Source: Saccoglossus kowalevskii
Lineage: Eukaryota > Hemichordata > Enteropneusta > Harrimaniidae
Direction of reading: 5' to 3'
Length of the DNA stretch: 35,338 nt
Assembly: GCF_000003605.2 (NCBI RefSeq)
Contig: NW_003148771.1
Span: 277,426-312,763, forward strand
Part shown: one piece after another, positions 21,715 to 33,100 of the stretch
Numbering within the stretch: the stretch's first letter is position 1
Layout of the letters: every line of letters starts with the position of its first letter
Notes under the pieces: model-generated
What the model was told of the DNA's origin: nothing
The model's database searches: none
Seen by the model: the letters and a program-made list of their open reading frames with translations, nothing else
Position numbers and translations under genes: made by a program

Positions 21715-24700
21715 AATCCATAAGCTGAATATTTGTTGACGCATGAAAACAAAATTTAGTAAGAGTCCATCATCAAAGCGTTAAAATAATAAAGTTTTTT
21801 GTAGCAACATTAAATATATCATACACATTAATGAGGTCACTGTCATTTTAGTCAATTTTCAACATCTCAGACATCCCTCACTAATTCTGGGGCAACATTC
21901 TGACTGCAAACAAACAAATTTCAGAAATTCATAGAACTTCAAGAAAATTAAATCATCGTGTCTATAATTCAATTTTAATACTTTGAAGCATTCACAGTAA
22001 TTTTGTTGGGAAATCAAATCTCAAACTTGCTGCTGTAAAAAAAAAATATAATAAAAATGTATTTTTCAGGAAAATTAATGCATATAATATACTTTGATAT
22101 ACCAATAAGGATGAAGTAGTGAGTTACAGAGGTTTTTAAAACATTTCAAGCCCTTTTAGAAATATTGGCGATACTGCCATGGAAAACATTTGTAGTTTTC
22201 GGGATGTAATTGAGAAGTCAATCAAAACCCGTTTTAATTATGCCAGTTTTATTTTCCATTCATAGGCAGCAATTCAGTATTAAATGCATGCACATTCAAC
22301 TTTTCTTTCAATTGTGTAATCTTCAGTCAAATAGTAGTAGGCCTGTGCTGGCAACGAAAACACACTCAAGTTATGATTTTTATTTTTTTAACAAAAAGTC
22401 GATTAAAGTTATTGTAAATCTAACCATTATTATTAACTTAATCCAGAATCAGCATAAAGCCGTCTGTTCCTCATTTGACATTTGGTTTACCAACTCTACC
22501 CACAGGGACATAATAAGTTCCATAATGCCAACTCACCCACAGGGGACGTAATGACTTCCGTAATGTCACATTGTAGATTTTGTTCATACTGTTTTACCAC
22601 CTACGTAACAGCAGTAAAAGTTCACATCTTTTCATTCAGCTGACGTTTCACTAAAAATTACTACTGTTAATATTTTTTGGTGGTACATGTTCCTTGTTTA
22701 TCCAGCCTTTTTACTCTCTTGTAAACTTGCAGCCTGAACAATTTAATTCTATAATTTTAGTGAATATTATTGTTAAAAAATAATATTACCGACTAGTTTT
22801 TATAATGCTATCAGTCTAATTGCTTTAATATTTTACATACTGTATTCATAAAGGTATCTGAGGTTGACCTCTATTTGATTTATTATGCCCCGGTACTGTT
22901 GCTGATGAAAGATATAGTGGTTACCTGTGTCCATCCATTTGCACATTGGTATCGGAAGCACAATTGCAGATCGAGACATTCATACGTTCAAAGTCATTGC
23001 ACACTACATCTGATCAACATATTATTATTTAATATTATTGATTACTTTTGTAAATCACCTTGATTGCCTATGAAGTCTTGATAATTTTTTATTTGTAATA
23101 CATTTTACATGAGGACCACCATCCTTAAATAGACTTTTCTTATGTTTTCCTTTTTTTTCTTCCTATATATGTTATATTGAAACTTATATACGTATTTGGT
23201 AAAATAAAAAAGATTTTATTCATTCATAGAGGGCTGCTCATTTGGTATTCTTTGAAGATTTTGTAATAGTGAGCTAATTTGTTTGCTAGTCGTCTGTGAC
23301 GCTTGAGTCCTTCCCAAGAGAAAGGCCAAAAGACTCCAAAGCTCATTAGTATTCGTACTAGCTACATCTTTTACAAATTCATGATATGATCAGTAGTTTA
23401 AAATAAACATTACCACCTGAGGTGTTACCACCTGTGTCCAGTATTTGTCTTACTTTAATTCACACTTTGTTTCTCTCAGTTTCTTAAGTGTCTGTGGTCA
23501 TGTAAGGCCATTCATTTGCAGTTACAGGTGGCCGTGATATTCTGTATTACTACTTTAGTAAATTGTCAGCTTGTTCAGTTATAACCATTATAAAATTCAC
23601 CTTTATAAAATTGGTGTGGTTGATTCTGAAAAATATTGAAAAAAAATATGCTACATAGAAAATAGAAGAAAAAAATCCCACTCACTCCCACAAGCAAAAA
23701 TTAAAAACATCATTATGTAAAAAAAAAAATTATTCTGAAACTTGAAATTGGTATGGAAGTTCACCCCCCTCAGTTTCTAATGGTGAACCCCTAAAACAGA
23801 AATGTTGGTTCAATAATTTGTTTTTGCGATGATCAACATTTTGTGAAAATTAAAGCTAAAGCATGACATTTTTTTGTTTAAATATAACCACATAAAAATC
23901 ACCAAATCTTACCGAAATATTGTTTTAGACATGATTGCATGGGCAAAGTGACACTACATAAGGCTAATGTTACATAAAATGTGATGTGAAAACTAAGTCA
24001 TCAAGTCGCCATTTTGTTGAAATCAGTCATGTGATAGTGGTCGTAGAAAATTATGATACACAATGCACACTACTATGGGATGTGACCTTCTTTTGTCGCT
24101 TGCAAGTGATTTAATGTACAACACCAGTATCTACATGCATGCATGTATACACAAGGGAACAGGGCGCAGCGCCCTCATGCCATGGCCCCCTTACCCTGGG
24201 GAGCAGATCCTCTGGCAACCATGAAATTCTGATTGACCGGGGATCACATGTGGCCACAGTCTTCAACTGTGACCTGTCTTATAGAATTTTGGCCCCAAGG
24301 AAGCCATAGAATGCTCCATTTTAACTTGGAATTATCAAAAACTCCACACCCCACTGAATTGCAGTGCTCCCTCATGCATTTTTTTTCTCGAAAATCCCCT
24401 GTGTATATGCTATGCTTTCACTGTCCACATTTCGGAGATGGTTGTTACAAATTTACACTAATGACACAGTAAATGTTTTTTATTAAAAATAAAAATCAGA
24501 GAAAAAAGATCAATAGTTACAGCTATTGTAGATTCAAATTCTTGGCAGATTCGGGTGGTTTCCAGTATGTTTCCAGTATGTTGGCGCAGATCTGTAAGGT
24601 TCAATTCAACCCCAATAAAAGCCCAATAATAGAAGACAACTCTCTGAAATGGAAAGCTCAAAGCTCAAACACCTTATTTATTTACATAATAAGCATAGCG

Positions 24701-24879
24701 TGGTTGTAATACAGAAAATATGGCATCAATTATTTATGTACTGACAGCTTTTATGAATGTTTTGCAAAACCAATAAATCTATTAATATTTTATGAATAAT
24801 TATAATGGCTACAGCTGTCTGATTTCTTTACATGACTGTAATCACATTGTTTATGACATAATAATGTTGTTAATGCAGT
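21715..24879. other. Long non-coding stretch with minor repeats
   Basis: No supportable gene; frames at 22210-22551, 22875-23063, 24233-24472 and 24473-24709 lack recognisable features. At 22491-22567 a 38-bp unit (CAACTC.ACCCACAGGG..., then TTCCATAATG) is duplicated with changes. At about 22870-22990 the phrase ATATAGTGGTTACCTGTGTC, then CATCCATTTGCACA, looks like a dispersed-repeat fragment. A 15-bp odd palindrome (AGGGCGCAGCGCCCT) lies near 24163-24178. Confidence 0.5.
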
Positions 24880-25372
24880 ATTCATATTCACTTTGCTCAT
24901 AGTATTTGTTTTAGATTCCATATTCACATTGCTTATGATATTCAAATTAGTTGCCAATTATTCCCATTTGTTGCCATATTCAGTGATTATGGTATTCACA
25001 ATGGATGCCATATTCACATGAATTTCTTTATTCACTTTGCTCATGGTATTCATTTTAGTTTCCATATTCACATTGCTCATGATATTCAAATTAGTTGCAA
25101 TTATTCCCCTTTGTTGCCATATTCATTGATTATGGTATTCACAATGGATGCCATATTCACATGAATTTCTTTATTCACTTTGCTCATGGTATTCATTTTA
25201 GTTTCCATATTCACATTGCTCATGATATTCAAATTAGTTGCCAATTATTCCCCTTTGTTGCCATATTCAGTGATTATGGTATTCATATTGGCTGCCATAT
25301 TCACATGAATTTACCTATTCACTTTGCTCATGGTATTCGTTTTAGTTTCCATATTGCCGAATATCCACATCA
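24880..25372. repeat. 144-bp tandem repeat, about 3.4 copies, with 24-bp subperiod
   Basis: TTCCATATTCACATTGC recurs at 24916, 25060 and 25203, and a decayed TTCCATATTGCC at 25347. Spacing is 144, 143 and 144 bp. Each unit splits into six 24-base lines sharing a TATTCA core, so an older 24-bp repeat probably expanded first. Because 144 is a multiple of three, a 99-codon + frame (25095-25394) with a 48-residue period is open. It is His/Phe/Ile-rich and I do not consider it a gene. Confidence 0.93.
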
Positions 25373-26890
25373 GTTACCATATTATTTTGTCTAGACTTGT
25401 TAAGATATAATTTCTGTTCAATATTGATTGTACATGCAATACCTGCATGATGTTACTATGTCCTTTCTGTGTGATTTCATTTTCATCTAATTGTACACAT
25501 GCATGTACACCAGTTAGGTTAGTAACGATTGCTATTAAAATGACGTAAACTCTGACATACTTGGGTCGCCTTTATTGAATTCTGCAATTCTGTTCTGACG
25601 TCATTCCAAACTGTTTAATTCACAATCATCAGTCAATGGCGTTGCTGCTTAATTGGACAAGGATTTTATTTTTGGCATTTCAGTAATATCTTGTTCAAAC
25701 TTGGTATGAACATCACACATATGGTTTGCTATAGCACGTTGTCTTTTTTTGGTTATCATAATTTTTAGATATTTTTGAATTCCATACGGTTCCTTGAAAT
25801 GACAGGGTCTGATTTCAGTCGGGCTCGGTATGAGTATCACATTAGGTGCATTACTGTGGAATGTTATTTTTTGTTGGTGATTTTACAATAGGTCATGTGA
25901 CCTTGTTAGTTTGCTTAATCGTAATTATAATACCAAATCAATACCAGTGATGATGGGTATTGGGTGGGTGTGTAGCAACACTTAATATAAAGCTTAATGC
26001 TATTACAGTTCTAATGTTCTTTATATCCCTTTGAATGCCTTTTTGTCACTCGTCACAAAATAAAACCACATAATTTTTTTCAAGAAGTATTGAAATAATT
26101 ATGCATGCACGTTGTGCAAGGTCAAAAAAGTTGAAATCCTCAAAAGTTTAACAACCCTTGGAAAGAACCATTGGCAGGAAGTAGTCCCTTTTGTCTCTGT
26201 TGGTCACTCTATGGATTTGTCTTTTGAAATCTATAAAAGTTATTTGGGAAATGACATGGCCTTCATTAATGCAACTATATTGCCATTGAGCAACAGGCCT
26301 GTCACTTTCAGTATTATGTCAACGCACCGGACAATTCTCATCGATTTATGCAACCTATGCATTTCACAGAGGAGAATTTATAGTCAAAATGTTATCTATA
26401 TTATCTAAATGGATATCTCTTATCAAGCCTATATACACACCACTATGTGCCTCCACTATCACCTCTTGTCTGGTTACCATGGCAACACCATTCATAGTAC
26501 ATTAGTGAGAAGTCCTGTGACCATTCCGTATAAGATAGTTTTCATACTACGATACATGTACTTTATAGTGCTTTTGTCTGGTTGTGTTTCAATTCACTTC
26601 GTTGATGAGGTTTAAAAGTTAATGTCTATTTCTACTAACGTCAATATTCTCATAATTCAGTTTCCTAGTCTAAATGCAAGACAATTTAAAGTTTTTGTTC
26701 ACTTGTTCTAAGAATGCATGCAAAATAAGCTTGTTCACTGAAAGAAATTTTGTTCGAAATACTCGGTGATGGCACTTGGCAAGTAGAGTTAAAGCAGGAC
26801 TTTTGGATTTAGTAATTACAAAAATTCAGCCATTGAAAATAAAAATTACAGTTGCCAAACCATTTTACAGGTTTGATAAGTACCTGGACC
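25373..26890. other. Non-coding stretch, nothing recognised
   Basis: No supportable gene; frames at 26112-26408 and 26409-26615 show no domain or splice context. TGTTCAAACTTGGTATGAAC near 25692 is a fragment of the dispersed 'aacttggt' repeat class seen elsewhere in the window. Confidence 0.5.
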
Positions 26891-26990
26891 TATAAAAATG
26901 TACTGGTTTTGGCCAATCAAGTGAATAGTCCAAATATGCACTTCACTGATTGGTTGTCATGTTACTTTCTCAACTTGAATATTTATAGCT
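26891..26990 (+). promoter_or_regulatory. Possible promoter-proximal region of dystrobrevin (facing CCAAT boxes)
   Basis: CCAATCA (26913-26919) faces its inverted counterpart TGATTGG (26947-26953). TATAAAA lies at 26891-26897 and TATTTATAG at about 26981-26989, just upstream of the first coding exon. CCAAT boxes in this form bind NF-Y in animals. The sequence before 27026 also fits a splice acceptor (TTGTTTGGTTGTAG), which argues for a true first exon further upstream. The promoter reading is only a possibility. Confidence 0.2.
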
Positions 26991-27025
26991 ATACTCTTAC
27001 TATTGAATCGTTTGTTTGGTTGTAG

Positions 27026-27124
27026 GTCATCTGACAGCAATGGATGATAGTGGGCAGTCTAGGTCAGGTCAAAGTTCATCTTCGCGAATCAATGATGAAA
27101 GGCGTCAACTTATAACAGAAATGA
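27026..27124 (+). CDS. DTNA: Dystrobrevin first coding exon (ATG at 27040)
   Basis: The acceptor TTGTTTGGTTGTAG ends at 27025 and the donor GTAAGT starts at 27125. Coding starts at ATG 27040, after 14 untranslated bases, and gives 28 codons plus one base. The peptide opens [15 protein letters not shown], then [12 protein letters not shown]. The acidic-Ser-Gly start and the ERRQL..EM segment correspond to the N-terminus of known dystrobrevins, which supports this ATG. The Ser/Gly/Gln insertion between them is lineage-specific and likely disordered. An acceptor before the ATG implies at least one upstream untranslated exon that I could not locate. Confidence 0.9.
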
Positions 27125-30100
27125 GTAAGTTCTCTTCAGTATTTGTTTTTACAAGAGACAAGCTAAAACTATTGAATTTGAAACAACTTAATATTTGAAT
27201 TGCTGTTTCTGTTTGAGATGTACAGTTTTGTACCTGGTGAATGTGTATACTGATAGTACCGTATGTGAACTTGAGAAAATGATTTCATACATTTGAATTG
27301 TGTGAGTATATATTATTAATGCATTATCAATTTCAATTTTTCTAGGAAACCAAAATTTTGATGTGATTCGATTTGCCACATACAGAACAAGTTGTAAGCT
27401 GCGATTTGTACAGAAAAAATGTAACTGTAAGTTTTGAGATTTAAATTACATTAAAAAATGTCTGTTTCCATAGACACCATCAGTGGCATATACTAAGGTA
27501 GGGAGAGGTAGAAAATAAATGAAAGATCAAACTACATAAGTCAATCCTAATTATATATCACATGTAGTTCATACTTTCTGCCTATTGCAGATAGCATGTT
27601 TCAATATTCTGTCACTTATTCATGGCTATATGTTGTCAGATGTAAAATATAATTATCATGAGAATGTTGCAAAGTATACAAGAAGGCAGTACGCCGATTG
27701 TATCGACTTGGTTGATGTGATGCTGTACTGCCTGAGTGCATACTTTAAGGTATTCTCATGATAACCTTTTTATTATGTATACATCTGTTTTCTGTTAGTA
27801 GTAATAATTTAATGATAGATAACAACTGAAGATGTCAATGAATCTGTTTTATGCTACAGTATTTAAACTTTTGCATTTAGTTACATGATTTTATTTTCCT
27901 TACATGCTATAGTGCTTTATGTTCACTGTCAAGCTGAAACGTGTCAATTCCCATATAAATGAGAATTTGAATTTTGGAATGAGTGAAGATACAGTTTGGA
28001 AGAAATGCATTTTTTTTTACTGAATGGTAAATTCTATTGTTAGATAAATAGTAATGTTTATTTTAATTTGTTTTCAGTACATCTTGTAGACATTTGGAAT
28101 ATCATTGAAGCATACCGAGAGAACGGTCTAAACACCATGGAACACTCATCAGAGTTGCCTTTTTCTAAAATAGAAGGAATCATTGCTAGTATATATTATC
28201 AATTAAATAAACGACTCCCCTCAACGCATCAAATCAACATTGATCAATCTATCAGCTTGCTACTCAATTTTCTACTCCTGGCGTATGATAGGTAAGTGAT
28301 TCAGTTGGACATGATTGGTGTTACGTTGAACTTGCTATAATGTCATGTTTCCATGGTGTCCTCATGCTCGTCATTTAAATAGCATTTTGGCAGATGACTC
28401 AGACAACCAACATGTTGCTGTTGCCAGTTGCTAGTAAATATTCAATCAGGAAATGTGCTTCTATGTAACAGTATACTGAAAGATATATTTCTGATTTTCT
28501 TATCGTTTGACAAGTGAAGACAACAGAACATTGTCAGACTTTGGTAAGGTGAATGATGAGATTATGATCATGGAATATGGTTTCTATGGCAATGTGCAAT
28601 GTACAGTATTGTGTATAGCATGTCTCATTGACCGGTATACACTCGATACAGATGTGTGTGTCGTATAATTTCAACGTAATGGTCTCTACTCGGAGCTTAC
28701 ATTTAATTCAAAGTCGCAGCCATTGTCTCTTTAATGTGTTGAGTCACTTTAATTGTGTTTGTTTTTTAGCGAGGGACGTGGCCACATGAGAGTATTATCT
28801 ATCAAAGTTGCCTTGGCAACACTGTGCTCAGGGAAACTCATGGATAAACTCAGATGTAAGTATGACGCAGCCCTTCTTTTAAAATTTATGCTTATTATAG
28901 GTTTCACACCATAATTATAATTTGTGTCAAGGAGCTGGGTTATGTACCGACAAATGTAAAACAACTTTTTGCAAGAGATGACATGCTTGTATTTCAAACT
29001 GTTATATTTAATATGATACCAGAATATGAAAGCCTTAGTTTTGTGAGTAGAATTTTAGCAATAATCAGCTGGTTTTGAATTGGCTTGTACATTTAGAATG
29101 AGCAGTCAGCTTGGTGAACTTTTCTAATTTTGCTAATGTAGTTGAATCAGCTTCATTATTGTGACTTTCAGCACTGTGATGATGCTTTTTATTACATGTA
29201 TTTGAATTTATGAACTAGAAAACCACTCTTTTAATTTTGTAACATTTTGGGTACTTGTCTCTTTGGTTCTATGCAGGCTTTCAGCCAGCCATCCATCTGT
29301 CATTATTGACAGGCACTATTGACACTGTATATCTTAAGCATTTCGCACAAGGAGTGCTAGGAGTTTGTTCAAAACTTCGAATGTTTTTAAATCAATCGTC
29401 GGTTGGCTCATATTTTATGCATATAATAAACTGTTTCAGTGATTTCTTTCCTAAATAATGATAAATGAAACTTAGAAGCATTGTAGAAATAAACTAGCTG
29501 GCCCTAAAAATGCGTAAATCTGCAATCTGTTATCACTACTAGTTCCTGCTTAGGAAGGCATTCTACACGTTATTTTATTGCATTCTGACATTCTATTTCA
29601 AGCTAGTTGAAACCTAAAATTACGCAGGAAATTTCAAACTTCGAACACAAATTTTATTATTGTTATTATGTCTTAATTTCTGCTGTTCGAAAGATTGAAT
29701 TATGTATAACATTAATATTTCACTCACAAAACAATATCTCACTAAAATACGTGATTAAAAGGCAACTTAAACTGTAAAACGAAGAATCTAGTTCCATGTA
29801 CTTGTGTAAAAAAGCGACGGATCGCTATTTGAGCCAAAATATGACAGACTTATGCTAAGACAGACTTCCTGTGACAGCACAATAAGACAGGCACTCTATG
29901 TTTTAGACATGTACAAAATGTGAAAGGCAAATTATTGACAAACCTTTCACATTTTTAATTTATCTGTAAATTACAAAATAACCATAGATAATCAACAACA
30001 AAAACAAGTCTATGGCTACAGACTAGCACCTCTGTTTTTTTCATCTCAATAAAATTTTTAGATTAGCATTTTCAATTTTTTGCTTATATCCCTGGTTTTT

Positions 30101-33100
30101 TGTGGAAATAGTTCCGCTTTTCAAATTTGTATACTTTTGTCGATGGTGGATGACAGGAGTACAAGACTTGAGGTTATTTTTCATGCTCAAATAAAAGCAG
30201 TTTTAGGTGATGAATTGGACAATGTCTAAAATGATCATAACAAAATAGTTACTCACCAACTCCTTTCTTAAATTTTAAAAGTTAGCTTATAGAAAATAGC
30301 CACTTATTCAACTCAAGACGTCAAATCAACTAAAAAAAAAAAATCACATACATGGCCGTTATTATCCTGTTATTGCATATTGAATGTAAGAATTGACCTC
30401 AATTCACTTAAGCTCAGATAACACTTTAGATCCATTCCAATTTACCATACAAAATATACTTACAATGCTATCCAATGTGTCTATTTGCACTGTTCCCCAT
30501 TGTTGTATAAAGTAATAGTTATTTTTTCTCAATTATGAAATAAAGTGATAGAATTTATCAATTTTGACACGTATTATAGATGAAAACTGCTAAATAGCTA
30601 TATTTCAAGTGATATCATTGTTACTTGTCACTGTATGTGTGCGAGTACGCTGAAATGATGTTCTGGCTGTTTTGTAGGGAGTTTATTTTCACTGATTGTT
30701 GGTGAGTTGAATGTAAAATATAGGAAAGAATGTATATTCGCTGGATTTTATTTTCACAGAATCTTTCCTTCATCAAAAAAAAAACAAAAAGCGAAAATAA
30801 AGGATTTTACAGTACATTTAGCCTAATAATTTTTTAAGAAGGATTTTTAATAGAAAAATAAACATGAACTAATTTGAATCATCACACCTTTAAATGAATA
30901 CTATTAGTAGGCAATTTCATCATAATCTTGACCTTTTAATAGAAATTACCGGTAATTTCTTTGTGACTGCAGTGTATGTTACCTAAACATGTTTAGCTCA
31001 GATAGTTGCAATAATTTAGATCAAATTTGAGACATACATGTAGGTATCATGAGATAATGTGCAGTCATGTTATATTTTCAGAGCCATGACCATGTAAATT
31101 AAGTAGCTAATTTGCATATTGCCACATTTCAGCCTGTGTAAGCAAAATCTCAAAAACTTGAGAACTGATTTTGATTAGATTTGCTATATATTGATGCTGG
31201 ACGTCTGTCGACTAATGATCCTAAACTTCTAATGCCATTGCTCCTTCACTGACTATGAATGATTATAGTATTTATAAAAATAGTTATACATTAAAAAAAA
31301 ATTTCAAGTTATGCGTGTGACAGGTTCATTGTTTTTTCGAGAGATTTAAAAAGAATTTTCAGTTTTCATGGAAAATCATAAAATTATTCACAATTTCCTA
31401 ACAAAAATAAAAAAAAACATGTGTCAATTTCAAGAAATTTTTTGCCTTGCTATTTTCAAACATGCTTTTGCCTGTCTATAATTAGTGTACCGGTAAATTA
31501 GTATTGTTATATTTTAACACATTGTCATTCATTGCATCAACAAACGTATACCAATATTTATAGTTTTTGGTGCTTCCATAGCAATACAAGCATGTGTCAA
31601 AATGTTGAATAATTGACTTCATGTCTGCGTTGCAAATTAGCGTCATCATGTTGTCAGATTTGATCGTAATTACTTCTTACTTTGCCGCTGTTATCGCGCA
31701 CAGCGACTCACTCCCTGGTGGCTTTTCATTATTAGTAAACTGATAACCCTTTTATTGTGCCATTCTAACACCTTGTGTTCTGTTAAAGCTGTCAGATGTA
31801 TTCTATTGAAAGCCCTTGGCATGTAGAGTAATGTGTGTCTCACACATGTACAAAATGAACCAATTACATTTACGGTATTTACAGGATATCTGGGTCACAT
31901 GCTTATTCCCAATAGCTGAATATTATCAAGTATCTTTGGGATTAAGAAGAAAACACTGACATGCAGCATGCCCCATTGCGACCATTGGGTTTAATCTTTC
32001 CGAATTTATAGGCTGTTCCCGTCCAGACAGGGACTTTTAATTTCACCTCCATGAGTCTGTGTGCCTGTTCGTCTGCACCTAGCTGTATCTCAGACATGCC
32101 TTGGCTGATTTCATTCAAATTTCACTCACACATCACACATCATATCATACATATATATACATTCATTCAAACTTGGTATGTCCATTGAAAATAATCGGTC
32201 CTTGACGCACAACATTTTTCAGATTGAAAATGACTCACTGGTAGCCATTTTTTTTAATGAATGCTGTTTTTGGAGTCATATTGATAACATACATGTAGCT
32301 GGGCTGATCATGTAAAAACTTTACACATACATCATATTTGTAACAGATATGCATAGAATCAGAATCTGATTCAAAATGGCCTATCATCATTTTCATGCCA
32401 GAAACGCATTATGAATGTCATTGGTGGAATGATGCAATTTTAATTTTAATAGATAATAACATAGTGGCTGAGCGATAAAATGGTCAGTCAGCTCATCATT
32501 GTCCTTACTACTTATTATTGTTTTTGTGGCTAAAATTACTTCATACGTTAAAGGCTTTTTATAACAACATGCAGAATATATTACAACTTTAAACACACAA
32601 CTTTCTATATATTGAGATGCTTGTAGATTTGCTTCTAGTGAGGATTGTGTGATTTCCACAATTTTTGCTACTTACATGTATGGGTCGTGAAGCAATCCGA
32701 AATATACATAGTATTGTTTATGAACATGTCGGCAATGCAACTATCTTGACATTTTTGCACAAAACATGATTACAAGAAATCAAATATATTTATCGCAGCA
32801 CTGAAAACTTCCGTTAAAAATCAACTTTGGATAAATAAAATTCTTATTTTTTTCATGAAATTATTGTTTTTTTAATCTTCTAAATTAACTAAATGGCATT
32901 ATCTTTATTGATTTTTGACTTGTTAGGCTGCAGTGGCCAATAGCAAGGATTTTGTGCCTTTAATGAAATAGAGCAGATTATAGCTGAACGTGGATTAATT
33001 AGCCAATAAGCTCATAGCAAATTGTGAACACTTCCAATTGGTCACGTTAAGTTACATAAGGACTACCAAAACACAGACATTATTGTCAACAGTGTTTTTC

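Noticed and set aside
25095-25394. 99-codon His/Phe/Ile-rich frame as a gene
   Set aside because: It is two passes of the 144-bp repeat and ends in its flank; no homology recognised.
27684-27706. Assignment of the intronic hairpin to the miR-34 family from AGGCAGT
   Set aside because: Similarity stops after seven bases; the family seed continues with G where this has A, and the 3' part is unlike it.
29982-30015. CCATAGA..TCTATGG inverted pair as a third member of the 29-bp foldback family
   Set aside because: Different length (34 bases), only 7 paired bases and no flanking direct repeat.
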